A stretch of DNA of 64,000 nucleotides from Nitzschia sp. DOCU1 (Eukaryota; Bacillariophyta; Bacillariophyceae; Bacillariales; Bacillariaceae). The position numbers were made by a program, and so were the translations under genes. The stretch spans positions 4,555,534 to 4,619,533 of the forward strand of contig OX595986.1 of NCBI GenBank assembly GCA_951394045.1, given 5' to 3'. Below the pieces are notes generated by a model. It worked only from the letters and a program-made list of their open reading frames with translations, had not been told where the DNA came from and ran no database searches. This document shows positions 22,211 to 34,511 of the stretch, piece by piece. Position 1 is the stretch's first letter. Each line of letters begins with the position of its first letter.

Positions 22211-23849
22211 TTCGCGCGTCTCCAAACCTGCAATTCTTTAGCAGGGCATCTTGTGACGCTCACAGCGCAGGCAGCAGAAATGTGATTTGCGTCTTTTTAT
22301 GTTTTTGATTTTGGATATTTTAATCGATTTGTATTGACGTTGTTGAGGCTTGTAGATCAGAGTAGTAACAGATGGTCACACTTTTTTCGAAGCCTCGAGC
22401 CGACACGTTCGGAGGTCTTCTTCTTCGCTTTGAAACGCGTTTCTGGGAGGAGAACCAACCATTATGACGCTAGCAGGGAAGACGCAAACTTCCATACGTC
22501 GTTGCTGTTGTCGCAAACTGGCTTTTCAGTTTTTTGGTCTTTCCTTGTCTATTTGAACAGCATTTCGGCCTTCATGCCGTGGCGCGCAATACATAGTAGT
22601 GGCATGGAACTATTCAGCCCCAATCGTCCGCAGCGCAGTGGTGCGGCTCCATCACATGCGCACGTAGTCGATCAACACCTTCACGTTCATTCTTCGTCGA
22701 TTTCGAATTGACAGGCTCGCATATTAGTCTTGGACTTGTTGAGCGAATCGGCAGTCGCCCTAGCATGGCGACTTCTTGGGGCCCTTGAAAGAATAACGGA
22801 GGTAAGATGTACATAAATTTAACCTCACTTTTGCTTAGAACAATCACCAGCAAGCAAATGTCGGGGTGGTCTGGAAATGCACTGGTTTCTAGCAATACTA
22901 GGAGCTTTTTGTGCTAAAAAGAATAGTTCCAGGGCTCACCGCCGGCATATCAGCATGATCAAAAGGAAAAAACTGGTACTTCAGGCAAAAGTGTGTGAGG
23001 TTTTCATGTTTTCTTCCGCCTCGCCGAGGAACAGAATTGAGGCCCCACTACGATACTTCCGCCTCGCCTCATCGAAGAATCTACTAGTAGTAGGGACTCC
23101 ACGACGACCGGTACCTGGTATGTTTCCCTCATAGTACGATACTAAACTGGACTATCGTTCTATGATAAGAATCCCAAATCCATGTGTGATGGAAAACAAT
23201 TATGTAGTGGGAATCAGGAGTGGTATACGTAGAAATGTGTAAGATTAATACTGCGACTCAATATTCTGCTATTTAAAAAATTCGACGTCTAGTCCTGGGG
23301 CATATTCGGAAGTGTTAAAAGGCTGCTTCAAATCCCCTACTAGAGTGTATGACACATCTTTGAGAAGACTGCAACAAGCGGTATCTTCCGAATTTTTTCA
23401 GGAAGAATGATCGCAATGTGGATCGTTGTACTAGAAAAGCGTATGGGATATCCCGTCTATGATCTTTTGACACTCGTCACGCTCTTTGCCGGGGTGAGTT
23501 GCTTCGAATCCCCTACTACGTACCGGTAGAATGTAAAACACACCTTTGTGAAGCGTGCAACTTCTTACACCCATTGCGGTATCTTCCGATTATTTTTTGG
23601 GAAGAATGGACCGAATTACATGCTCTCCTTTGATTTCACTTGTCGGCGCGCAAAACAAGGCTGAATCGTTCAACCAAAAGGGGATCCGTCGTGTTCTTTT
23701 GACTTTCGTCGCGAATCTCGCTGCTGGTTGCCGGGAAGGGGCGAGTTGCTTTTGCCAAAATCATCACACTTTTCCTGTTGTTGGATACCGACCATCACCT
23801 CTCTTTTCGGAAGAGCTTCAAAGTATTTCCCGCAACATTGTCATCCACC
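22211..23849. repeat. spacer between permease copies 1 and 2
   Basis: This 1.64-kb spacer is almost identical to 26193-27831. It begins with the permease 3' UTR, continues with non-coding DNA, contains a decayed importin-alpha tail (about 22855-23040), and ends with the promoter of copy 2. The promoter holds an internal direct repeat: 23325-23425 and 23505-23612 share CCCCTACTA, GCGGTATCTTCCGA and GGAAGAATG blocks. Open frames in it are simple copies of one another and do not look coding. Confidence 0.8.
22855..23040 (-). pseudogene. decayed 3' fragment of an importin-alpha gene (spacer 1)
   Basis: Read on the minus strand, it lines up with the last ~180 bp of the importin-alpha gene at 30880-31090. 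Shared blocks include GTCTGGAA...TGGTTTCTAG, CACCGCCGGC..ATCAGCA and GAGGTTTTC...CCGCCTCGCCGA. The intact gene reads GEAGIDDENLAPGT where this fragment reads GEAEENMK followed soon by a stop. Distance from the permease stop (about 650-700 bp) equals that at the intact locus, so it is a co-duplicated neighbour tail. Confidence 0.65.
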
Positions 23850-26192
23850 ATGGCTGAAGCCCCAACAACGACGGAGCAGCCCAAGCTCCCCCTCCCGCAG
23901 CTGATTGTCAAGGTACGAAGATCATATCTGAGTTTTATCGCAAGGACCCCTTGTGGTCGGTTGGCTCACCCCTTCGTCTTTTTATCTTTTCTGTGTTGAT
24001 AGCACATCAAAGAATTCTTCGCTGGTCTTTCCATGACTGGAGGAGATTTGGGCTCTCTCTCCCAGCTTTTCTTTGACAACTTGTCGACCTTGCTCGGAGC
24101 TTTGTTCGCCACTCAGGCCCTGACAACGTTTGGTGACATTGCTGTTTCCCAACAAACCATGGATGAGTACGTCTGGGGAAAGATTGTTCCTGGTGTGGGA
24201 GTTACGCTATTTGCCGGAAACGTTTACTACTCTTGGATGGCGATCCGCTTGACAAACTCGTGTGGTCGTCAGTACACCGCTCAGCCCTAGTAAGTATCGC
24301 GATGACGACTGCATTTTCCTCATTTGGAGGTCCCCCCTGTCAGTTATCTCACTCGACGTTGTACCTGATTCTATGATCAACAGTGGTCTGAACACCCCCG
24401 CCGCCTTTGCCTTTGTCTTCAACGTAAGTTGCCAAAAAGTCGTATGCTCAAGAATGCTTTCCACGTGATGTCGTCTGATCCGCAAACGAACCTACTTTGC
24501 AGGTCATTTACGCAATTTTTTTCGCCGAGGGGGGTGGCGATGAAGCTTTCATCAAGGGATACAAGGTTGCCCTTGCTGCCAACTTTATCACTGGGCTTAT
24601 CTCGGTTGTCCTCGGATGTTTCGGCCGTCTGATCCTCAAGGTTGTCCCTCCCGCCGCGCTGCTCGTACCCATTGCTGGTATCGGCTTTGCCTTCTTGGGT
24701 ATCGAACAAGTCTCGTACAGTATTGCAGCTCCGATTGTTGGTTACTCTGCAATGATGTGGGTGTACTTGGGATGGTATTCCGGTGTCCGTGTTGGATTTG
24801 GAAACTGGCGCTGCCCCGAGGCCCTTCAAGTTATTTTGATCGGAACGATCTTGGGATGGGCGACCGGTCTCAGTAAACCCGAAGACGTCACTTCTGCCGC
24901 TAAGCTCGTCAAGTGGTGGGGTCCCACCTGGACTGCTCGAGAAATGTTTGAGGATTTCGGCCTCGTCACGGACTACCTCGGTATTGTCATCCCAATCGGA
25001 ATTAGTGCTGCTGCGACTACACTCATGTGTCTGGTGTCTGCGAAGGAAGCGGGGTAAGTAGATTATGTGCCCCTGATTTGTTTCACGTCGGTCGCCGATA
25101 ATCGATCACTGACCGTCTACTCTGCATTTTCATCTGCTTCCATCAACATAGTGACCCTTTCCCGGTCCGCGAAACCATGATTGTCGACGGAATCGGGACC
25201 TGCATTGCGTCATTCTTTGGAAGCCCTTTCGGAACTGTCGTTTACATTGGTCACCCTGCTCACAAGGCCTCTGGTGCGAAGGTCGGATACTCGCTCGCCA
25301 ACGGCATCATTTATTTGTAAGTTGGGTTTCTGGTTGTTCTGGTTGCGTTCGCCTGAGTTGCATATTGCTCATTTTTGCGATACTTTGCAGCATCATGTCC
25401 TGGGTTGGTCTTTTAGCCTTGATTCAATCCCTTGTCAACCAAGCTACCATCGGTCCAATTGTGCTATTTGTTGGACTCATGATCAACCAGGAAGCCTTGG
25501 ACTTCATGCCCAGCCGCCACTACGCTGCCTACGTGCTTGGTTTGTTCCCGTCTGTCTACGACTGGGTCACCAACGTTGCAGATCGTGCTCCACTCACCAA
25601 CGATGGCACATATAACACCAACTCTCCCGGAACAATGGGCTGGATTGGTGTGTTGGCGTGGAAGCGTGGCGCTCTATTGGTTTCTATGCTTTGGGTGGCG
25701 ATGCTTGTCAACGTCATCGATCGGCAGTGGAAGATTGCGACTATTTGGGCCACCATTGCGGCTCTCTTTGCCTGCTTTGGTATCATTCATGTACCCTCAG
25801 CTGGCTTCAAGAACTTCGATGCTCCGTTCTGGGAGCAGTGCGTTGAAGGACCAGATGGAACGGCGGAGTGCTGGGATTTCGCTGAACAGTGGATGTTCAT
25901 GTTGTCGTACTTCGTTTTGGCCGGAACATTTACTCTCATTGGTTTCGCCGCCAAGTTTGACAGTACCATCGAAGAACCCATCGATGACGAATCTCGTCAT
26001 GCTTTTGACGACTGGTTCAAGGAAGCCAAGATTGATACCACGGTGCACCGCAATAAGCGCATGTCTGTCGATGATGCCAATGCCATGAGCTCCGTTGATG
26101 CTGAGAAGATGTTGAATAACCTGAATAAGGCGAACGCGGAACCCGAAAAGTCGGAGGAATCCGACAAGGATGCTGCAATGGAGGAAGCTTAA
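23850..26192 (+). CDS. NCS2/AzgA-like permease, tandem copy 2
   Basis: Six exons (23850-23912, 24003-24289, 24384-24423, 24503-25053, 25152-25316, 25391-26192), 635 residues, with the same exon sizes as copy 1. Compared with copy 1 it has, among others, Leu for Ile in PKLPLPQ, Gln for Lys in VSQQTMD, Phe for Leu in TLFAGN, Ser for Ala in WYSGVRV and REMFEDFG for GDMFSDFG. Compared with copy 3 I find a single coding difference: Val here, Ile there, at the first codon of exon 4. Intact reading frame and splice sites suggest it is expressed. Same transporter assignment as copy 1. Confidence 0.8.
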
Positions 26193-27831
26193 TTCGCGCG
26201 TCTCCAAACCTGCAATTCTTTAGCAGGGCATCTTGTGACGCTCACAGCGCAGGCAGCAGAAATGTGATTTGCGTCTTTTTATGTTTTTGATTTTGGATAT
26301 TTTAATCGATTTGTATTGACGTTGTTGAGGCTTGTAGATCAGAGTAGTAACAGATGGTCACACTTTTTTCGAAGCCTCGAGCCGACACGTTCGGAGGTCT
26401 TCTTCTTCGCTTTGAAACGCGTTTCTGGGAGGAGAACCAACCATTATGACGCTAGCAGGGAAGACGCAAACTTCCATACGTCGTTGCTGTTGTCGCAAAC
26501 TGGCTTTTCAGTTTTTTGGTCTTTCCTTGTCTATTTGAACAGCATTTCGGCCTTCATGCCGTGGCGCGCAATACATAGTAGTGGCATGGAACTATTCAGC
26601 CCCAATCGTCCGCAGCGCAGTGGTGCGGCTCCAGCACATGCGCACGTAGTCGATCAACACCTTCACGTTCATTCTTCGTCGATTTCGAATTGACAGGCTC
26701 GCATATTAGTCTTGGACTTGTTGAGCGAATCGGCAGTCGCCCTAGCATGGCGACTTCTTGGGGCCCTTGAAAGAATAACGGAGGTAAGATGTACATAAAT
26801 TTAACCTCACTTTTGCTTAGAACAATCACCAGCAAGCAAATGTCGGGGTGGTCTGGAAATGCACTGGTTTCTAGCAATACTAGGAGCTTTTTGTGCTAAA
26901 AAGAATAGTTCCAGGGCTCACCGCCGGCATATCAGCATGATCAAAAGGAAAAAACTGGTACTTCAGGCAAAAGTGTGTGAGGTTTTCATGTTTTCTTCCG
27001 CCTCGCCGAGGAACAGAATTGAGGCCCCACTACGATACTTCCGCCTCGCCTCATCGAAGAATCTACTAGTAGTAGGGACTCCACGACGACCGGTACCTGG
27101 TATGTTTCCCTCATAGTACGATACTAAACTGGACTATCGTTCTATGATAAGAATCCCAAATCCATGTGTGATGGAAAACAATTATGTAGTGGGAATCAGG
27201 AGTGGTATACGTAGAAATGTGTAAGATTAATACTGCGACTCAATATTCTGCTATTTAAAAAATTCGACGTCTAGTCCTGGGGCATATTCGGAAGTGTTAA
27301 AAGGCTGCTTCAAATCCCCTACTAGAGTGTATGACACATCTTTGAGAAGACTGCAACAAGCGGTATCTTCCGAATTTTTTCAGGAAGAATGATCGCAATG
27401 TGGATCGTTGTACTAGAAAAGCGTATGGGATATCCCGTCTATGATCTTTTGACACTCGTCACGCTCTTTGCCGGGGTGAGTTGCTTCGAATCCCCTACTA
27501 CGTACCGGTAGAATGTAAAACACACCTTTGTGAAGCGTGCAACTTCTTACACCCATTGCGGTATCTTCCGATTATTTTTTGGGAAGAATGGACCGAATTA
27601 CATGCTCTCCTTTGATTTCACTTGTCGGCGCGCAAAACAAGGCTGAATCGTTCAACCAAAAGGGGATCCGTCGTGTTCTTTTGACTTTCGTCGCGAATCT
27701 CGCTGCTGGTTGCCGGGAAGGGGCGAGTTGCTTTTGCCAAAATCATCACACTTTTCCTGTTGTTGGATACCGACCATCACCTCTCTTTTCGGAAGAGCTT
27801 CAAAGTATTTCCCGCAACATTGTCATCCACC
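26193..27831. repeat. spacer between permease copies 2 and 3
   Basis: Near-identical repeat of 22211-23849, shifted by 3982 bp; one visible difference is GCACATGCG here against TCACATGCG in the first spacer. It holds the same permease 3' UTR, decayed importin-alpha tail and duplicated promoter block. Confidence 0.8.
26837..27022 (-). pseudogene. decayed 3' fragment of an importin-alpha gene (spacer 2)
   Basis: Second copy of the fragment in the first spacer, 3982 bp downstream and essentially identical to it. It shares the same stop and the same loss of the DDENLAPGT segment, so it decayed before the most recent duplication. Confidence 0.65.
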
Positions 27832-30174
27832 ATGGCTGAAGCCCCAACAACGACGGAGCAGCCCAAGCTCCCCCTCCCGCAGCTGATTGTCAAGGTACGA
27901 AGATCATATCTGAGTTTTATCGCAAGGACCCCTTGTGGTCGGTTGGCTCACCCCTTCGTCTTTTTATCTTTTCTGTGTTGATAGCACATCAAAGAATTCT
28001 TCGCTGGTCTTTCCATGACTGGAGGAGATTTGGGCTCTCTCTCCCAGCTTTTCTTTGACAACTTGTCGACCTTGCTCGGAGCTTTGTTCGCCACTCAGGC
28101 CCTGACAACGTTTGGTGACATTGCTGTTTCCCAACAAACCATGGATGAGTACGTCTGGGGAAAGATTGTTCCTGGTGTGGGAGTTACGCTATTTGCCGGA
28201 AACGTTTACTACTCTTGGATGGCGATCCGCTTGACAAACTCGTGTGGTCGTCAGTACACCGCTCAGCCCTAGTAAGTATCGCGATGACGACTGCATTTTC
28301 CTCATTTGGAGGTCCCCCCTGTCAGTTATCTCACTCGACGTTGTACCTGATTCTATGATCAACAGTGGTCTGAACACCCCCGCCGCCTTTGCCTTTGTCT
28401 TCAACGTAAGTTGCCAAAAAGTCGTATGCTCAAGAATGCTTTCCACGTGATGTCGTCTGATCCGCAAACGAACCTACTTTGCAGATCATTTACGCAATTT
28501 TTTTCGCCGAGGGGGGTGGCGATGAAGCTTTCATCAAGGGATACAAGGTTGCCCTTGCTGCCAACTTTATCACTGGGCTTATCTCGGTTGTCCTCGGATG
28601 TTTCGGCCGTCTGATCCTCAAGGTTGTCCCTCCCGCCGCGCTGCTCGTACCCATTGCTGGTATCGGCTTTGCCTTCTTGGGTATCGAACAAGTCTCGTAC
28701 AGTATTGCAGCTCCGATTGTTGGTTACTCTGCAATGATGTGGGTGTACTTGGGATGGTATTCCGGTGTCCGTGTTGGATTTGGAAACTGGCGCTGCCCCG
28801 AGGCCCTTCAAGTTATTTTGATCGGAACGATCTTGGGATGGGCGACCGGTCTCAGTAAACCCGAAGACGTCACTTCTGCCGCTAAGCTCGTCAAGTGGTG
28901 GGGTCCCACCTGGACTGCTCGAGAAATGTTTGAGGATTTCGGCCTCGTCACGGACTACCTCGGTATTGTCATCCCAATCGGAATTAGTGCTGCTGCGACT
29001 ACACTCATGTGTCTGGTGTCTGCGAAGGAAGCGGGGTAAGTAGATTATGTGCCCCTGATTTGTTTCACGTCGGTCGCCGATAATCGATCACTGACCGTCT
29101 ACTCTGCATTTTCATCTGCTTCCATCAACATAGTGACCCTTTCCCGGTCCGCGAAACCATGATTGTCGACGGAATCGGGACCTGCATTGCGTCATTCTTT
29201 GGAAGCCCTTTCGGAACTGTCGTTTACATTGGTCACCCTGCTCACAAGGCCTCTGGTGCGAAGGTCGGATACTCGCTCGCCAACGGCATCATTTATTTGT
29301 AAGTTGGGTTTCTGGTTGTTCTGGTTGCGTTCGCCTGAGTTGCATATTGCTCATTTTTGCGATACTTTGCAGCATCATGTCCTGGGTTGGTCTTTTAGCC
29401 TTGATTCAATCCCTTGTCAACCAAGCTACCATCGGTCCAATTGTGCTATTTGTTGGACTCATGATCAACCAGGAAGCCTTGGACTTCATGCCCAGCCGCC
29501 ACTACGCTGCCTACGTGCTTGGTTTGTTCCCGTCTGTCTACGACTGGGTCACCAACGTTGCAGATCGTGCTCCACTCACCAACGATGGCACATATAACAC
29601 CAACTCTCCCGGAACAATGGGCTGGATTGGTGTGTTGGCGTGGAAGCGTGGCGCTCTATTGGTTTCTATGCTTTGGGTGGCGATGCTTGTCAACGTCATC
29701 GATCGGCAGTGGAAGATTGCGACTATTTGGGCCACCATTGCGGCTCTCTTTGCCTGCTTTGGTATCATTCATGTACCCTCAGCTGGCTTCAAGAACTTCG
29801 ATGCTCCGTTCTGGGAGCAGTGCGTTGAAGGACCAGATGGAACGGCGGAGTGCTGGGATTTCGCTGAACAGTGGATGTTCATGTTGTCGTACTTCGTTTT
29901 GGCCGGAACATTTACTCTCATTGGTTTCGCCGCCAAGTTTGACAGTACCATCGAAGAACCCATCGATGACGAATCTCGTCATGCTTTTGACGACTGGTTC
30001 AAGGAAGCCAAGATTGATACCACGGTGCACCGCAATAAGCGCATGTCTGTCGATGATGCCAATGCCATGAGCTCCGTTGATGCTGAGAAGATGTTGAATA
30101 ACCTGAATAAGGCGAACGCGGAACCCGAAAAGTCGGAGGAATCCGACAAGGATGCTGCAATGGAGGAAGCTTAA
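27832..30174 (+). CDS. NCS2/AzgA-like permease, tandem copy 3
   Basis: Six exons (27832-27894, 27985-28271, 28366-28405, 28485-29035, 29134-29298, 29373-30174), 635 residues. It is copy 2 displaced by exactly 3982 bp with almost no changes. The repeat breaks down about 120 bp after the stop, near 30300, where the unique flank leading to importin-alpha begins. Same transporter assignment as copy 1. Confidence 0.8.
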
Positions 30175-30905
30175 TTCGCGCGTCTCCAAACCTGCAATTC
30201 TTTAGCAGGGCATCTTGTGACGCTCACAGCGCAGGCAGCAGAAATGTGATTTGCGTCTTTTTTATGTTTTTGATTTTGGATATTTTAATCGATTTGTATT
30301 GACTTGTTGAGGGCTTGTAGATTGAGTAGCCGCATGATGCTGTATGAATTGAAAGTGTTCAGCTTTTGCTTTGAGAAGTCATCGATAGGGCGCGGCACCC
30401 TTTGAGTGTGGCTTTTCGCCAGATGCACCAAGAGCGTTTTCGCGCAGATGGAAGCACGGAGTCTGCACATACGGACGGTCGGTCGCAGAATCAAACCTGT
30501 GACTGCCAGGTGACCGTCTCTTAGCTCCGTCCTTTCAAGGTCAACAATGACACACAAAGGGCGGCCACTAGTGCCACCAGCATCACGTTGCTTGTTGTGG
30601 GGTGGCCACAGATTCCTGTCTCTACTACTACAACAATAACTTTTGAAAACTAGGAGTACCATAGCTATTACAAGATTTTCATTGCTTCAATTTCTTTCTG
30701 CTGCATTCAAGGGAACGTCCGATTCTAGCATGCCGAAGATGTATATATGTGACGAGAATAATGATCTAAGTCTCAGTTTAATTCGGTTAGCTAAATCTCT
30801 GGTGGTGGTGTTCAGCTTAGCTCGGCTATCCTCGTAGGAATCCCGATGTATGTACGCCATCCCGGTGGCATTTAGCAGCAGGTGAATGTCGTCTGGAAGT
30901 GGTTT
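30175..30905. other. region between permease copy 3 and importin-alpha
   Basis: The first 120 bp match the permease 3' UTR of the other copies; then the sequence is unique. It holds the 3' ends of two convergent genes and no coding frame that I can support. Confidence 0.5.
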
Positions 30906-32743
30906 CTAGACAGCTTGTCTGTTGGAAATGGTTCCAAAGTGAAATGTAGCAGGAATGACCGCCGGCCCATCAGCAGGAAAGAGCTGCTTGGGGGAAGTAA
31001 TACCAAAGGCGAAAGTACCGGCGTCCGTAGTGCCAGGTGCGAGGTTTTCGTCGTCGATTCCCGCCTCGCCGAAGTATGTCTCAATGATTTTGACTGTCTT
31101 TTGGTAGACAGCGTTGCTAGGATGCTCCTGAAGTCCTTCGAGATGATCGATTCCGTTGTATTCATCGAACATGAGAGCGAAATCTGCACTGTGTTTCTCA
31201 CCAACATCTAAGATTCGCTCAATTGCATCCAAGACTGTGCTCAAAATGACGGCGTCGGCGTTCTTCAGGCTCAGAACTTCGGCCAAGGGCTGTAGACCTT
31301 GAAGCTCGACCAAGTACTTCACGTGCTCGTCACCCCCGGTCGTACAAATGTTGGAAAGGGTCCACAGGGCTTCTTTCTTTGTCTCCCAAGTAGAGTTTGA
31401 TGCAATGTCAATAAGCTTTTGCATCAGAGAAGTGTGCTGCATAAGACGAGTGATTTGGTTGGCAGTACCAGCGGCAATATTGGAAGCAAGCCAGCACGTC
31501 TCCTTCCGGATGGTTCGCTACGCGACGAAAAGAGATCGTTAGGTGAGATTTTCAAGTGCACGGGAATGGGAACAGCCTCGTTGTTGAAAAGGTATTTTGA
31601 ACACTTACTCTTGGGTGCTCGAGAAGATCGTTCAGGTACTCAATGATACCAGCGTCCACGACGGCTTGTGTTTGAATGTCGCTTCCAGTCACAAAATTTC
31701 CGAGACATCGAATGGTCGGTGTCAAAAGTGGAGACGACAGATCTCCCAGGAATTCAACGAGTTTCGAGGTGACGCCAGTTTTCATGACGCACTCGATACG
31801 TTCGTTTGGACCATCCGAGATGTACGACAACGCCCAAACAGCATCGACCATGACATCGGTAGACGTTTGCTGCAGAAGTAGTTGGTGCAGGGGAGCAATG
31901 AGGGGTTCCACGTAGGCAAGGTCGGGGGAAGGCTTGCCGCGACAAAGGTTGGAAACAGTCCATGTTACATTGTTCAAGAGCGACACACTGGCTGGCTGAG
32001 CCATATTGAGAAGAAGTGGCTCAATGATTCCGCTGTGAAGAAGGAAGTCGCGAAACTCTTGCTTGTCGCCTGCAATATTTCCGAGACACCAAGCGGCTTG
32101 CTCTCGAACATCTGGGTTCTCGTGGCGAAGCAACTGGATCAAGGGTTCGACAGCTCCTCCTTCTACAACGACATGGGTCTTCGACGTCGACGCAATGTTG
32201 GTCAAAGCCCAGGCAGACTCAAAAATCAAGGTAGCAGCTTGCGGGTTGGCAGTGAGATTTCGGACCAAATAGCTTAGCACTCCAGCTTCCAATACAACAT
32301 CGACAGGGGGGTCGCGTTCGACGGAGAGAATTCGGCGGAATCCACGAGTAGCCTCGACAATCTCTTCCATTGTTGCAGTCGAAGAAACCAAGACGTTCTT
32401 GAATTGAGGGAGATCCTCGACTGTAATGCGCTTCGTCATGTTGCTCTCCATTGCGTCGGATCCATCGGCACCAGGCACCATTGTCATTTCAGTCTTGTCC
32501 ATCCCCATACGGCGCTTGCGAAGTTGATCCTCCTTCTTGCTCTTTCGAATTTGCTTCGTAGTCTCCTCGCGTCGACGACGCCCATCTTCGTCGCCGATAG
32601 TCTTTTTGAAAGCAGCTCGTCGTTCTGTTGGGAATGGGAAGAAAGATCATCCAATTGGGGTCAGACAGGCTCAATTCACAAACACAATTTGCCAACGCCA
32701 TTGCCCAGCACTACGATTCAGACATACCAGCTTCGCGAGACAT
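30906..32743 (-). CDS. importin subunit alpha
   Basis: Three exons, 32743-32728, 32624-31609 and 31517-30906, give 547 residues. Exon 1 codes only MSREA plus one base. The importin-beta-binding domain follows (ERRAAFKKTIG, GRRRREE-type basic clusters, residues about 1-60). Then come armadillo repeats from about 95 to 490 with the family signature W-A-L-x-N-I (SAWALTNIAS, AAWCLGNIAGD, VTWTVSNLCRG, AVWALSYISDG), whose Trp/Asn array binds nuclear localisation signals. An acidic atypical tenth repeat and a tail that should bind the export factor CAS end the protein. It carries NLS cargo into the nucleus with importin-beta. The 3' end of this gene was copied into the permease spacers. It is divergent from the RPC11 gene. 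Confidence 0.93.
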
Positions 32744-33236
32744 GATACAAGTTTGATGAAGTAAGGTTATCGAGGTTGTTTGCTTCAGAATGAATCGGAC
32801 CGGGAAAAGTGAGTGCATTGGTGTGCGACAACTGACGATGATGTGTTGGAGTTTATTTGCGATGAGGCACCTGGCAAACGATCGTTCTCGCCAAACGCGG
32901 TCATGTGTTTCACATGTCTTTTCGTGGCGTTGCGCCGGCATCGTTGGCCGGATGGCGTCGGTAATTAAGCTAATATTATCGCAAGCGTTATTTTCAAAAT
33001 TGACTTCATTTTCGAGCGTTTCGTCGACGGTATAGGTACCATAAGTACATACCAAGATCTAAATTTCTACATTTGTATGTACCTACTCTGTCCATTTTTG
33101 TGGTCCATCCAAATGATGTGTCCCCCGACGATGATGCGATTGCGGGGTGGGCTCATTCTCTTACCAGTAGAGGTTGTCTTGCCCACTGAACCCTTTGCAT
33201 CATCCGCTTTCCATTCTATCGATTCATCAACTTAAG
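32744..33236. promoter_or_regulatory. divergent promoter, importin-alpha / RPC11
   Basis: 493 bp between two divergent start codons, both belonging to housekeeping genes. No specific element was recognised. Confidence 0.45.
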
Positions 33237-33569
33237 ATGTGGTTCTGCCCCTTAGATGGAACTTTGCTTCAAGTTCGGCACACCGAAAAGACATCCAACG
33301 CGTCAGGTTATTTCTTTTGCGCCACATGCCCCTATTCGAGTCCGATCCGCACCATGGTAACCAAGAAAGCGTTCCCTTCCCGCAAGATGGTTGACGATAT
33401 TCTTGGTGGCGCCGCAGCCTGGGACAATGTTGACCGCACCATGGCCGTTTGTCCCAATTGCAACTTTACTGAGGCGTACTTTATGCAGATTCAGATTCGA
33501 TCAGCGGACGAGCCCATGTCGGTTTTCTACAAGTGCGTCAAATGCAACCACCAGTGGAACGACAAATAA
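33237..33569 (+). CDS. RPC11: RNA polymerase III subunit RPC11 (TFIIS-like)
   Basis: Single exon, 110 residues, ATG at 33237. The C-terminal zinc ribbon is intact: CPNC, then QIRSADEPM, then CVKC followed by HQW. The RSADEP hairpin with its acidic Asp-Glu pair is the signature of RPC11, which stimulates RNA cleavage by polymerase III and is needed for termination and reinitiation. The middle segment DDILGG...WDNVD also matches. Length equals the yeast and human proteins (about 108-110). One oddity: the N-terminal ribbon reads CPLDG where the family has CPxC, leaving only three cysteines with CATC downstream. Confidence 0.92.
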   Translation: MWFCPLDGTLLQVRHTEKTSNASGYFFCATCPYSSPIRTMVTKKAFPSRKMVDDILGGAAAWDNVDRTMAVCPNCNFTEAYFMQIQIRSADEPMSVFYKCVKCNHQWNDK

Positions 33570-34511
33570 TGCTCCTTTTGCGATCCATTTAATCGCCTGC
33601 TATCTATCGCTTTTGTCTACCAACATGGCATTAGGATGTTTCATTTTGGGGCGTTGGTGTGACGTCGGCTGTCGCCTTGATCCTGATGACTCGACAACCT
33701 TGAGCGTTACAAATACTACTTTCATATGTGATTGGGGGAATCGGTGGTATCTTTGATGAATCTTCTCCCGTGAGATGTACCGTCGTTTCCATCAAGTCGA
33801 TTGGTACTGGAGAGAAGTAGGGACTGCAAGAGCGCCAGGTGAAAATGGTCAATGGAGTGAATTCGCTCCCTATCGTCTATAGAGTTGACAGAGAATAGTT
33901 TCGAATCAACATATAACACAATAGATTTATTCTTGAGAAGCGCATTCGTCTAGCGGTAGTAGTTCATCCATGTCATAGTATCGGTTTAAAGCTACAAGGA
34001 TGCTGTTCTCCCACCAAGTCGGCTGAACAAAAGTTCATTCTAGTAGCAACACTTACTTTGGTTTGAGACATAATCGCTAGAGCTAGCTTGTTCGATTGCT
34101 TCCACGGTTATTGTTGCTCATACAGCATTATTCCCTGCGTCCACTTCGAACTATTTGCTCCACGTAGCATCGTCGCCGTGCGTGCGTCTCACCACCACCG
34201 GTATGAATGCGTCGACTCTCTCGACCGGTCCTTCATTTGATCTCCACGTGTTGCGTGATGATTGAAAGGCGGTGTCACGAAGGTGTCAACCATCATCTGC
34301 CTGCCGGGCGCGTCGACGAATGCATTCTTTTGCTTCTCTTGACGGCTGCCGGCGGCATCTGATGCGAACCCTCCGCGAAAACAAGATCCAAGCGCACAAC
34401 AACAAAATAAGCGAACAAAGTCGAAGATCATCTCCCTATTCCTCACAAATTCCGACGAGACAACAGTCTGCAATTACAATACTCAGTTCTAATAACAAGA
34501 ACAGCATCACC
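33570..34511. other. intergenic and 5' leader of phosphoglycerate kinase
   Basis: No separate gene is supported. The last ~190 bp form an open frame in phase with the kinase, with an ATG at 34320 that could add an N-terminal presequence; see the PGK entry. Confidence 0.45.

Noticed and set aside
22334..22711. 125-codon frame repeated at 26316
   Set aside because: The frame is present twice only because the spacer is duplicated. It has no motif, does not recur after copy 3, and lies in a 3' flank.
33945..34030. tRNA-like A-box (TCGTCTAGCGGTAGTAG)
   Set aside because: No matching B-box and no acceptor stem that pairs; a cloverleaf cannot be drawn.
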